This document shows, piece by piece, positions 9,099 through 16,487 of a DNA stretch of 64,000 nucleotides. The stretch lies in NCBI RefSeq assembly GCF_000227685.2, contig NZ_CP007029.1, forward strand, positions 1,214,501-1,278,500, given 5' to 3'. Origin of the DNA: Thioalkalivibrio paradoxus ARh 1. Its GTDB lineage: Bacteria > Pseudomonadota > Gammaproteobacteria > Ectothiorhodospirales > Ectothiorhodospiraceae. The translations under genes and the position numbers were made by a program. The notes below the pieces were generated by a model. It searched no databases and was not told where the DNA came from. It saw only the letters and a program-made list of their open reading frames with translations. Position 1 is the stretch's first letter. The number at the start of each line of letters is the position of its first letter.

Positions 9099-10298
9099 AT
9101 GCAAACAGTTCTTGTAACCGATGCGTTTGTACGCTCGTCCTACGCCGCCCTGCGGAACCTGACCGACCACGGCATCAGGGTGAGCGTGGCGGACCGTCGC
9201 CGCCTGGGCATGTGTCAGGCGTCGCGCCGCAAGGCGCGTTTTGCGCGGTACCGATCGCATTACGCGGACGAGGCGGGTTTCGTCGCGGACGTGGCCGCGA
9301 TTTGCCAAGCGCATTCGATTGGGCTGGTGCTCCCCTCACACAACGAAACCGAGATCCTGGCCAAGCATCGTGAACGACTGCCACCGGGGCTGGATGCATT
9401 GATTCCGGATGCCGGGCACTGCGCGCTGTTCAACGACAAGGCGCGGGGCTACGAGTTGGCGCGGTCCTGCCAAGTGCCGGTTCCGCTGCGTGTACCGTAC
9501 TCGAATGCCGATGAATTGGCTAAGAGGCTTCGCGAGCAGGGGTTTGAGCGTTGCGTGATCAAGCTCCGCACCGGGAACAGCGCCAAAGGTGTGTTCTATG
9601 CTCACTCGCCCGCCGAGGCGGCGGACATGGTGCGGCGGCTGGTGCGGGAATTCGACTTGCCTGCCGATCGCCTGCCGCAGGTGGAGGAACATGTTTTCGG
9701 CGAGGGCTGGGGCTGTTCGGTGCTCTACTGGAAAGGGAGCCGGGTGGCCATGTTCACGCATCGTCGTGTTCGCGAAAAGATCGCGACCGGCGGCACCAGC
9801 ACGCTGCGCGAGGCGGTGGCGAACGCGGGCCTCGAACAAGCGGCGCAGCGGATCTTCGATGCGATCGGCTGGCACGGGCTGGCCATGAGCGAGTGGAAGG
9901 TGTGTCCCGCCACGGGACGCTTTTGGTTCGTTGAAGTGAACCCGCGGATGTGGGGGTCGATCGCGCTGCCGATCAGCGCCGGAGTGGAATTCCCGTATCT
10001 CGCATGGCTGTGTGCGGTAGAAGGCGAAGAAGTGGCGCGCGCGTATCAGGAAAAGGCGGCGGTGCGGCTGCCGTGGCGGAGCCGCTGGCTGCTGGGGGAT
10101 CTCGCCGTGGGCGCGCGGCAGGTATTGTCCGGCCAGTTGTGCGACGCCTACCGCACGCTGTTTCAGGCGCGCGCCGACGCGCTGGACGACTTCTTCTGGG
10201 ACGATCCGCTGGTGTTCCTGGGCGAGGTGGGCGTGTACCTGGAGAATGCGATCCGGGGGCGGAGCCTCAACCCGGTGGAGAAGGGGATGATCGGGTAG
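9099..10298 (+). CDS. ATP-grasp enzyme, carbamoyl-phosphate-synthase-like
   Basis: A 399-residue protein starting at ATG 9099 (MQTVLVTDAF). Features of the ATP-grasp fold are CVIKLRTGNSAKGVFYAH (the lysine and glycine-rich ATP loop, about residues 150-168), VEEHVFGEGWGCSVLYW and the metal site FVEVNPRMWGSIALP near residue 275. Such enzymes in polysaccharide loci form amide or peptide bonds between a carboxylate and an amine. The partner substrate is unknown. A 265-base gap with no recognised gene precedes it. It is the last intact gene of the first polysaccharide block before the mosaic island begins. Confidence 0.8.
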   Translation: MQTVLVTDAFVRSSYAALRNLTDHGIRVSVADRRRLGMCQASRRKARFARYRSHYADEAGFVADVAAICQAHSIGLVLPSHNETEILAKHRERLPPGLDALIPDAGHCALFNDKARGYELARSCQVPVPLRVPYSNADELAKRLREQGFERCVIKLRTGNSAKGVFYAHSPAEAADMVRRLVREFDLPADRLPQVEEHVFGEGWGCSVLYWKGSRVAMFTHRRVREKIATGGTSTLREAVANAGLEQAAQRIFDAIGWHGLAMSEWKVCPATGRFWFVEVNPRMWGSIALPISAGVEFPYLAWLCAVEGEEVARAYQEKAAVRLPWRSRWLLGDLAVGARQVLSGQLCDAYRTLFQARADALDDFFWDDPLVFLGEVGVYLENAIRGRSLNPVEKGMIG

Positions 10299-10351
10299 CG
10301 GACGTCGTGCTGAGCACGGATCCTCCGAAAGAACGGTCACTCACGAACTCT

Positions 10352-10496
10352 GTCCGTCATTGCGAGCGTAGCGTGGCAATCCAAGCAGCGCGGGCAACAT
10401 CGGCGCGGAATGGATTGCCGCGCCCCGCCACCCGCCACGCTGCGCTCGCGGCTAAAGGCTGCGCGCGCGGCTGAAGGCCGCTGTTCGCGATGACGT
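10352..10496. repeat. Palindromic repeat, divergent single copy at the island edge
   Basis: The left arm CGTCATTGCGAGCGTAGCG and the right arm CGCGATGACG bracket inner inverted pieces GGCAATCCA and TGGATTGCC. This is the same architecture as the arrays further right, with a different inner sequence. It marks the left boundary of the repeat-rich region. Confidence 0.65.
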
Positions 10497-10529
10497 CCTG
10501 CATGGTCTTTTCTGGTCTGCGGGGCATCC

Positions 10530-11353
10530 GTGGTAGTCAGGGTGGACGTGGTGCTGCTCGACTTCGACGGAACGATCACGCGCCGCGATACCACGCGGGT
10601 GCTGGTGTTTGCGTTGCTCCGGGTCGGCGGGCGTGGCGGGTCTTCTCGGTGCTGGTGCCGCTGTTGCGGCTGGCGGTGGGCGGGAACGAAGAACGAATCC
10701 CGCGCGCCAAGGACCGCTGCGTGGCTGGGTCGCTGCGGGGATTGTCCGACGAACAGGTGCGGCCGACCCTGCAACGCTACCGCAACGACGTGGTGCCACT
10801 GATTCGGCCTGAGCTCGCCGATCTGATGCGCGAGCGGGCTGCGGCCGGGCAAACCGTGCTGGTAGTGACCGCCTCGGCGGAACTCGCGGTGCGCGAAGCG
10901 CTGCGGGATTTCCCGGTGACGGTGCTGGGCACGCGGTTCGCGGCGCGGGACGGGCGCTTTACCGGGGCGGTCGAGGGTGCGGGCTGCTACGGGGCCGCGA
11001 AGGTACCGCGGACTCATGCTTGGGTGAACAGGCAGCCGGCCCCGCCGCGGTTCGTGGAAGCCTGGTCGGATGCGTTGAGCGACCTCCCCATGCTGGAACT
11101 CGCGGAGAAACGCGTTTGGGTGTGCCGCGAGGCGCAGGTGGCGCGTATCCGTGAGCGTGACCCGCAGGGCGAGATTGTGTGGGGTAGGGTGTGGGGTGGT
11201 GAGCCCGTCACCGACTGCGAGGAGCCTGTACTCCCTCCGTCACCGCGAGCCCCTGTCATTGCGAGGCCGGAGGCCGTGGCAAAGGCCGCGGCAAACTGGC
11301 GCGGCAGCCCACGCGCCGGCTGGATCGCCACGGGGCTTCGCCCCTCGCGATGA
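10530..11353 (+). pseudogene. HAD-IB (SerB-like) phosphatase, frameshifted
   Basis: The N-terminal part reads from GTG 10530 with the HAD motif I VLLDFDGTIT. The reading then shifts frame near 10630-10640, and the rest of the protein continues in a second frame: WRVFSVLVPLLRL, motif II VLVVTASAE, the lysine motif III region YGAAKV and motif IV WSDALSDLPML. All four HAD motifs are present, so one net frame change has broken an otherwise complete gene, unless the sequence has an error. The 3' end runs without a stop into a palindromic repeat. Scraps of this gene recur at 14151-14206, 22030-22110 and 23650-23676. Confidence 0.7.
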
Positions 11354-11420
11354 CGGTGGGGGCTTTGTGGCCGTCACTGCGAGGCCCTGTCATTGCAATG
11401 ACAGGGCCTCGCGATAACGT
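11248..11420. repeat. Palindromic repeat copy upstream of elyC copy 1
   Basis: It contains CATTGCGAGGCC, a GGATCGCCACGGGG half, CTCGCGATGACGG and a closing CATTGCAATGACAGGG arm. The segment just before the gene, GATAACGTTTCTGTG, is shared with the upstream regions of the elyC copies at 23954 and 32056. Confidence 0.75.
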
Positions 11421-11436
11421 TTCTGTGAGCTGACGC

Positions 11437-12210
11437 ATGCTCGACACCCTCAAACCCCTCGTCGGCGCCTTCGCGGCGCCGTTGGCGCTGGCGACGCTGC
11501 TCGTGCTGTTGGCCGCGCTGGCGCTGTGGCGGGGCCGGCGTGTGCTCGGGCGTCTGCTGCTGGTGCTGGGCCTGTTGCTGATCTTCCTGTCGTCCTGGGC
11601 CCCGGTCGCGAACCGCCTGTTGGCGCCGTTGGAGGGCGCCTATCCGCCGGTGTGGGATCCGCGCGATCAGGGGGACGTGACTGCGGTGGTGGTGCTCGGT
11701 GCCGGGTGGGAGCCTGATTTCGATGCTCCTGCCTCGATCCGGCTAAGCACCCGTTCGTCGGTGCGCCTGATGGAGGGGCTGCGCCTGCTCGAGGCGCTGC
11801 CGGACGCGCGTTTGCTGGTGAGCGGCGCGAGCCGGGACGCGACGCGCCTGCCGGTGGCGCTGGGCTACGCGCAGGCGGCGCAGGCGCTGGGGGTGGAGCC
11901 CGCGCGCCTCGTGGTGCTGGATACCCCGGTCGACACCGCGCAGGAGGCCTACGCGGTGCGGGCGGTGCTGGCGGACGGCGAGCGCTTCTTCCTGGTGACG
12001 TCGGCGTCGCACATGCCACGCGCGGTGCGCCATTTCGAGCGCGCGGGACTGGAACCGATTCCGGCGCCGACGGGATTCAAGACGGGCAGGGAGCGGGTGC
12101 GCACGCTGGGGTACTGGTTGCCGTCGGCCGGAAACCTGCGTAAGACCGAGCGGGCCGTTCACGAGACGCTGGGCCTGCTCGCGCTGGAACTCGATCACCG
12201 CGGGCGGTAG
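11437..12210 (+). CDS. ElyC/YdcF-like DUF218 membrane protein, copy 1
   Basis: A 257-residue protein with two N-terminal hydrophobic segments (about residues 8-30 and 37-55) and a DUF218 domain from about residue 80. Visible DUF218 landmarks are AVVVLGAGW, LLVSGASRD and LDTPVDTAQEA, with the catalytic-looking SASHMPRAV near residue 190. E. coli ElyC acts in envelope and peptidoglycan precursor metabolism; the function of this copy is unknown. It is one of four full or nearly full copies in 21 kb. Residues 1 to about 119 are almost identical to the copy at 23954, while the C-terminal half differs. The start ATG 11437 is supported by conservation among copies. Confidence 0.85.
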   Translation: MLDTLKPLVGAFAAPLALATLLVLLAALALWRGRRVLGRLLLVLGLLLIFLSSWAPVANRLLAPLEGAYPPVWDPRDQGDVTAVVVLGAGWEPDFDAPASIRLSTRSSVRLMEGLRLLEALPDARLLVSGASRDATRLPVALGYAQAAQALGVEPARLVVLDTPVDTAQEAYAVRAVLADGERFFLVTSASHMPRAVRHFERAGLEPIPAPTGFKTGRERVRTLGYWLPSAGNLRKTERAVHETLGLLALELDHRGR

Positions 12211-12352
12211 GCGCGCGCCACGGGTGTCGGCGTTGGCCGCATTCCGGGTGACGGGGAGCGCCGCCCGGTCACGCGTTCGTCCCCCGGTTCGTCGACGGGC
12301 GGCGGGTCGGCTACCGCAATGGGCGTTTGTGCAAGCCCCGCGGAAGCCGTCC
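12206..12352. repeat. Conserved spacer after elyC (tail repeat), copy 1
   Basis: Directly after the stop lies GGCGCGCGCCACGGGTGTCG, then GGCGTTGGCCGCAT, and near its end CGCAATGGGCGTTTGTGCAA. The same tail follows the elyC copy or fragment ending at 17261 and 19659, and its first part follows the fragment ending at 25873. The tail therefore moved together with the elyC 3' end. Confidence 0.75.
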
Positions 12353-12414
12353 GCTGCGCGCGTTCGCGAGCGGGCTCGCTCCCATAGGGTGCGGGGAATG
12401 CCTCGGCTTCAGAA

Positions 12415-12450
12415 TTGTGCAGATTGTAATCCCAACTTACAATCTGCACA
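12415..12450 (+). promoter_or_regulatory. Leaderless promoter covered by a perfect 14-bp inverted repeat
   Basis: The arms TGTGCAGATTGTAA (12416-12429) and TTACAATCTGCACA (12437-12450) are perfect reverse complements separated by 7 bases. A -35-like TTGTGC (12415-12420), a 17-base spacer and a -10-like TACAAT (12438-12443) overlap the palindrome. The expected transcription start falls on the A of the ATG at 12450, so the mRNA would be leaderless. Binding of a dimeric protein to the palindrome would block the whole promoter. Autoregulation is inferred. Confidence 0.65.
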
Positions 12451-13607
12451 TGATCACGAGAGACGCCGCCGTCATCCTCCAGCAGTTGGTCGCCAGTTTC
12501 CCAGTGGTCGCGGTCACGGGGCCACGTCAGTCGGGCAAGAGCACCCTGGTGCGTGCGGTGTTTGCCGATCGCCCGTATGTGTCGCTGGAGGATCCAGATC
12601 GTCGCGAGTTTGCGACCGATGATCCTCGCGGTTTTCTGGAGCAGTACCCCGGGGGCGCGACCCTCGATGAGGTGCAGCGCTGTCCGGAGCTGTTTTCCTA
12701 TCTCCAGACACGGGTCGATGCGTCCGGGCGGCTGGGCGAGTGGATCCTGACCGGATCGCAGCAGTTCGGGATGCTCTCCGCGGTGTCCCAGAGCCTGGCG
12801 GGCCGTGTCGGCATGCTGGCGCTGTTGCCATTCGCTTTGGGTGAGCTGCAGGCAGCGGAGCGGGAACCGGCCAGCGTGAATGACTGGTTGTGGGAGGGTG
12901 CCTACCCACCGGTTCATGACCGGCCCGTGGATCCGCGTCTCTGGTACGGGAGCTACGTACAGACCTATCTTGAACGTGACGTGCGCCAGCTCATCGAGGT
13001 GCGCGATCTTGCCGTGTTCCAGCGCTTTCTGCGGCTGGTGGCGGGTCGCACGGGTCAGTTGTTGAACCAGTCGGCGCTGGGCGAAGAGGTTGGCGTCAGT
13101 CACAACACGATTCGTGAGTGGCTGTCGGTGCTGGAGGCCAGCTACGTCATCCATCGTTTGCCGCCGCACCATCGCAATTTCAACAAGCGGTTGGTCAAGA
13201 CCCCGAAGCTGTACATGCTGGATACGGGCCTTGCCTGCTGGCTGCTGGGCATCGAGAATGCCAGCCAACTGGCCACGCACCCCCTGCGAGGCGCGCTGTT
13301 CGAGACGGCTGTGGTCGGCGAGTTTCTGAAGGCGCGCTGGAACCGGGGATTACCGTCCAACCTCGCTTTCTGGCGGGATCGGGCCGGGCGGGAGGTGGAC
13401 TTGGTCATCGATCGGGCCGGCATATTGCAGCCGGTGGAGATCAAGTCGGGGGCGACCCTCAGCCGTGATGCGTTCCGAGGGCTGGAACGTTGGTGCGCGT
13501 TGGCAGGCGCGGAAGGGTCATCGCCCCTGTTGGTGTACGCCGGGGAAGAGGAACGCGACCAACGCGGCGTCGCGGTCATGCCCTGGACTTCCCTGGGAAG
13601 ACCTTGA
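12450..13607 (+). CDS. AAA ATPase with DUF4143 C-terminal domain
   Basis: A 385-residue protein. The Walker A motif GPRQSGKST is at residues 23-31, and the Walker B-like GATLDEVQRCP near residue 70. TGSQQFGML forms the sensor region, and a DUF4143 domain follows from about residue 180. Near the end, REVDLVID...PVEIKSGAT has the spacing of a PD-(D/E)XK nuclease-like core. These ATPases are common in accessory regions and are often listed near toxin-antitoxin loci, but their role is not established. The start is the ATG inside the palindromic promoter; an upstream in-frame ATG at 12327 would read through the elyC tail repeat. Confidence 0.88.
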   Translation: MITRDAAVILQQLVASFPVVAVTGPRQSGKSTLVRAVFADRPYVSLEDPDRREFATDDPRGFLEQYPGGATLDEVQRCPELFSYLQTRVDASGRLGEWILTGSQQFGMLSAVSQSLAGRVGMLALLPFALGELQAAEREPASVNDWLWEGAYPPVHDRPVDPRLWYGSYVQTYLERDVRQLIEVRDLAVFQRFLRLVAGRTGQLLNQSALGEEVGVSHNTIREWLSVLEASYVIHRLPPHHRNFNKRLVKTPKLYMLDTGLACWLLGIENASQLATHPLRGALFETAVVGEFLKARWNRGLPSNLAFWRDRAGREVDLVIDRAGILQPVEIKSGATLSRDAFRGLERWCALAGAEGSSPLLVYAGEEERDQRGVAVMPWTSLGRP

Positions 13608-13853
13608 CCCGATGCGCGGCAAGCCCCGCCGTTCAGGGCGGGGAAGGATCGCGCGGACGGCGTAGCCGCCCTTGGGTCTTCAGGGTGGTGTCCGCTGCTG
13701 TTCGATGTACTGGCGGATGATCGCTGTGGGCGCACCGTCACCGCTCCCGGCGAAATAGGACGGCGACCAGAGCGTGCCTTGCCAATACCGCGGTTCCAGG
13801 TCGGGCCGCTCCTTGCGCAGCAGGCGGCTGGCTACGCCCTTCAGACGGTTCAC
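13608..13853 (-). pseudogene. IS200/IS605 transposase (TnpA) C-terminal relic with element end
   Basis: On the minus strand, 13853 down to about 13676 encodes VVNRLKGVASRLLRKERP, then LWSPSYFAGS and IIRQYIEQQ before a stop. This is the C-terminal quarter of a Y1 (HUH) TnpA. The N-terminal part with the catalytic tyrosine region is missing. At 13625-13650 the sequence CCCCGCC-GTTCAG-GGCGGGG forms the hairpin typical of IS200/IS605 ends. The relic joins elyC sequence at about 13853, so the element was cut by recombination after insertion. Confidence 0.75.
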
Positions 13854-14010
13854 GACTTCGAGCGCGCGGGGCTTGCGCTGATTCAGGCGCCGACGGGATT
13901 CAAGACGGGGAGCGAGCGGGTGCGGACGCTGTCGTACTGGGTGCCGTCAGCCGGCAACCTGCGCAAGACGGAGCGGGCGATTCACGAGACTTTGGGCCTG
14001 CTGGCACGCG
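13854..14010 (+). pseudogene. elyC fragment, C-terminal piece (fragment A)
   Basis: It encodes FERAGLALIQAPTGFKTGSER and on to SAGNLRKTERAIHETLGLLA, matching roughly the last 55 residues of the full elyC copies. The upstream part is replaced by the IS200/IS605 relic, and the last residues are replaced by unrelated sequence. There is no start codon or N-terminal domain, so it is not functional. Confidence 0.8.
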
Positions 14011-14029
14011 GCTCAACGACAGTTCGGTG

Positions 14030-14206
14030 CATCGCCTGATGGAGGGGCTGCGCCTGCTCGAGGCCCTGCCGGACGCGACGCTGGTGGTCAGTGGCGGCAG
14101 CCGCCGTGCCGACGAGGCGCCGGTGGCGCAGGGCTATGCCGCGGCGGCGCAGGTGGCGCGCATCCGCGAGCGGGATCCGCAGGGGGAGATTGTTCGGGTG
14201 GGGTAG
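14030..14206 (+). pseudogene. Chimeric scrap: elyC middle joined to HAD phosphatase 3' end
   Basis: Bases 14037-14150 encode LMEGLRLLEALPDATLVVSG and on to PVAQGYAAAAQ, the middle of the DUF218 domain in the form found in the copy at 23954. At GCGCAGGTGGCGCG the sequence switches into VARIRERDPQGEIV, the C-terminus of the HAD phosphatase at 11137-11186. The short shared GCGCAGG at the switch looks like a microhomology junction. Confidence 0.75.
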
Positions 14207-14227
14207 GGTTTGGGGTGGTTGGGGCCG

Positions 14228-14440
14228 GCGTGTAGGAGCGTGCCTCGCACGCGAATGGGTATTGGGTGCGGCCCCGACGTTGAGCGCGCCTGCGGCGCGT
14301 TCGCGAGCAGGCTCGCTCCTACGGGGGTGTGGCCTACGTGGCAGTCCATGCGGCGGTTGGATCGCCGCGGGCCTTCGGCCCCCGCGATGACGGTGTGGCC
14401 GTCACTGCGAGCCCCCGCAGGGGGGCGTGATCCAGAACTG
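14228..14440. repeat. Two palindromic repeat types back to back
   Basis: Bases 14231-14322 carry the TAGGAGCG...CGCTCCTA palindrome (TGTAGGAGCGTGCCTCGCA, then GTTCGCGAGCAGGCTCGCTC). Bases 14328-14440 carry a copy of the CACTGCGAG/CGCGATGACG repeat. No gene is visible here. Confidence 0.7.
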
Positions 14441-14496
14441 GCGAACGATCGAGGAGCAGCGGGCATGACCAGATTTTCTGGACCGTTGGGCCGTCG

Positions 14497-14615
14497 AAAG
14501 CCCGGAGAACGCCCGGCTGGTCGCCCAGGAACGTCTCATTACCCGGGTGACCAGAGGCACTCTGGCAGGAAATTGAAGAGGCCGGAGTCAACAAGGCGGA
14601 CCTGGCTGTTTCCCT
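14497..14615 (+). pseudogene. HTH antitoxin N-terminal relic, frameshifted
   Basis: Two frames together spell ENARLVAQERLITRVT, then ALWQEIEEAGVNKADLA, which looks like the start of an XRE/HigA-type antitoxin up to the first helix of its HTH. The frame changes near 14547. The rest of the gene is absent; the next bases belong to the mqsR promoter region. The call relies on family memory from a short piece. Confidence 0.5.
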
Positions 14616-14632
14616 GTTTTTTCCCAAACCAC

Positions 14633-14660
14633 TTGACGTTCCGTAGCCGGTAACCATAAT
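14633..14660 (+). promoter_or_regulatory. Candidate mqsR promoter
   Basis: TTGACG at 14633-14638 and CATAAT at 14655-14660 are separated by 16 bases. The -10 element touches the ATG at 14659, so either translation starts a little further down or transcription starts elsewhere. Confidence 0.4.
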
Positions 14661-15009
14661 GGTGAGTAACGAGCGATTCGCGAGCGCATGCCGGGATACA
14701 CCGAGCTATGCGCTTTCGCGCGTGATCGAACTCGCCAAGACGGGTCGCGTTCGCTACGCGGGGAGCAGGGTGCAACGCGATGTGGAAAATCTGGCTTATC
14801 GACCGGAGGATGTGCATCGATGCCTCGCCTCGTTGAACGCGTGTCACTTCCATCGCTCCGAGCAGTACGAGCCTTCTGGACCCTGGTTTGATGTCTACCA
14901 TGTGCGCTATGCCGGTCCTGCGGATGCCGTTGACGAACTCTACGTGAAGCTGAAGCTCGGACCGAATTGCCTGGTGGTCGTATTGGCCTCCTTTCACAGA
15001 GAACGCTAA
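14659..15009 (+). CDS. mqsR: MqsR-family toxin
   Basis: A 116-residue protein with the MqsR pattern: PSYALSRVIELAKTGRVRY near the start, a central DVHRCLASL followed by HFHRSEQY, then WFDVYHVRY and a C-terminal LYVKLKLG...VVVLASFH. MqsR-type toxins are RelE-fold mRNA interferases. The N-terminus carries about ten residues more than E. coli MqsR, so the start may be slightly downstream of ATG 14659. The stop overlaps the mqsA start in TAATG, giving coupled expression in a toxin-first operon. Confidence 0.85.
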   Translation: MVSNERFASACRDTPSYALSRVIELAKTGRVRYAGSRVQRDVENLAYRPEDVHRCLASLNACHFHRSEQYEPSGPWFDVYHVRYAGPADAVDELYVKLKLGPNCLVVVLASFHRER

Positions 15010-15578
15010 TGACTGAAACCTCTTCGATTTGCCCCGTATGCGAAAGCGGGGCGCTGCAGCCGCACCGCTACAGCGACACGTTCCAGCATCAGGGCAAGAG
15101 CCTGGTGGTGGACGATCTGGAGGGCTATCTGTGTGCGGAGTGCGGAGCGGATCCAGTGTTTGAGGATCAGATCCGTCGCAACCACGCGCGGATCTCCGAT
15201 GCGCGTCGTGAAGCGGATGGGCTTCTCACCGGGGAACAGATCCGGCGCTTGCGCGAGCATTTAGGGCTTAGGCAACGTGATGCGTCCGCGCTCTTTGGTG
15301 GTGGCGCGAACGCGTTCTCCAAGTACGAGCGCGGGGAAGTTATCCAGAGCGTTGCGATGGATCGCCTGTTGCGACTGGTGGGACGCTATCCTGCTTTGCT
15401 GCAAGAGTTGGCCTCACCGCCAGCAGAATCCCTTGGATCCGTGGCGCCCAAGCCCGGTGAATACGTGGGTGGGGATCCCGTTCGTCTGCAGGGTCCGGCG
15501 CGGCACGGACAGGCACAGCGTGCCGACGGATTCGTCGTCGTGAGCCTTGCCAAGTGGACCAAGGACCGTGCAGCGTGA
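15009..15578 (+). CDS. mqsA: MqsA-like antitoxin with long C-terminal extension
   Basis: A 189-residue antitoxin. The N-terminal zinc domain has CPVCESG (from residue 7) and CAECGAD (about residue 38). An XRE helix-turn-helix follows, with LRQRDASALFGGGANAFSKY and ERGEVIQS in the MqsA arrangement, ending about residue 137. A further 50 or so residues, rich in Pro, Gly and Ala and ending in VVVSLAKWTKDRAA, go beyond the usual 131-residue MqsA. Since a SecB-like gene follows with a 4-base overlap, this tail is a good candidate for a chaperone-addiction segment. The start ATG overlaps the mqsR stop. Confidence 0.85.
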   Translation: MTETSSICPVCESGALQPHRYSDTFQHQGKSLVVDDLEGYLCAECGADPVFEDQIRRNHARISDARREADGLLTGEQIRRLREHLGLRQRDASALFGGGANAFSKYERGEVIQSVAMDRLLRLVGRYPALLQELASPPAESLGSVAPKPGEYVGGDPVRLQGPARHGQAQRADGFVVVSLAKWTKDRAA

Positions 15579-16039
15579 GCACGGCGGATTCCACTCTGCT
15601 TCAGCAGGCCGTCGCAGGCCTTCGCCTGCATGACATCGTGCTGTATGAATCCCACTTTGTTCATGGGGAGCCGTTTCCCGAAGCGGAAGAATTGGCTGCT
15701 GTTCAACAGCATAAGCGCGGCGTGAGTTATCGCGTCACGGCATTTGGAAGCGAGGAAGCTGCCGGGAAAAGGCTACAGGTCGTGGTCTCGCTCGGAGAAC
15801 GGCTCGTGGACGATGACAGCAAGGACGAACCCACGATCTATTTTGGTGTGGAAGCCGAGTACATGGTGATCTACGAGCTTGTCACCGACGTGTCCGAGGA
15901 AGCCCTGCATGTTTTCAGCAATCTGAATGCAGTGCACAACGTGTGGCCATTCTGGCGTCAGCATGTCTTCGACCTGATCGGCAAAGCGCGACTGCCACCG
16001 CTTCAAATCCCGCTGTTCTCGGGGGGCGCAGACGGCTAG
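15575..16039 (+). CDS. SecB-like chaperone of a toxin-antitoxin-chaperone module
   Basis: A 154-residue protein starting at GTG 15575, whose GTGA overlaps the mqsA stop. The end of the protein, FWRQHVFDLIGKARLPPLQI, matches the SecB pattern (WPFxRExVxxLxxRAGxPPLxLP), and the middle EYMVIYELVTDVSEE fits a SecB beta-strand region. Known TAC systems, such as M. tuberculosis HigBA with Rv1957 and MqsRA with SecB in other bacteria, use the chaperone to protect the antitoxin. The gene order toxin-antitoxin-chaperone is the same here. It is probably cytosolic and not the housekeeping SecB. Confidence 0.75.
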   Translation: MSTADSTLLQQAVAGLRLHDIVLYESHFVHGEPFPEAEELAAVQQHKRGVSYRVTAFGSEEAAGKRLQVVVSLGERLVDDDSKDEPTIYFGVEAEYMVIYELVTDVSEEALHVFSNLNAVHNVWPFWRQHVFDLIGKARLPPLQIPLFSGGADG

Positions 16040-16487
16040 GGAAGTACTGAACAAAAGGCCCTGTCATTGCGATCGAAGCGCGGCACTATGCGCGTGGTGC
16101 GTTGAATTCAGCAGGTGGGGAACGAAGAAGGCAGTGCCGGCGCTGCCGCCAACAAAGCCTCCGCGTTGGATTCTGCGAGAGCTGGGCGCGTATGGCAAGG
16201 CGGGGCGTTGGAAGCCGTGCCCGGTCAGCCTCGCCTGGAATACGATCACGCGCTGGGTTGGGCATGGCCGGATCTGCCGAAGAACGCCCGGCAGATTGTA
16301 CGTGTCGTCGCGTGCCGGTTCTTGATGCTTCCGTTCTTCCTCGGGGAGGGCATTCAGTGATCCGTGCTCGAGGCGCTGGCGAACGCCGGCGCCGTAATCA
16401 CGCACTTGCAAGAGCGCGAATCGATAGGCCCCGAGTTACAACATTCGGTCGTCGCGCGTTTCCAGCGATTGATCTTCGTCTAACCTC
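16040..16487. other. Gap before elyC copy 2, no recognised gene
   Basis: It begins with a broken repeat arm (CCCTGTCATTGCGATCGAAG). The remaining 400 bases show no conserved protein segment I can name. A frame open at 16115-16360 has unlikely composition and no family match. The upstream GATAACGTTTCTG segment seen before other elyC copies is absent here. Confidence 0.4.

Noticed and set aside
13608-13853. Active IS200/IS605 element
   Set aside because: Only the C-terminal quarter of TnpA and one end hairpin remain; no second end or tnpB is visible.
16115-16360. Small open frame before elyC copy 2
   Set aside because: 81 residues with alanine- and glycine-rich composition and no family resemblance; overlapping frames look equally open.
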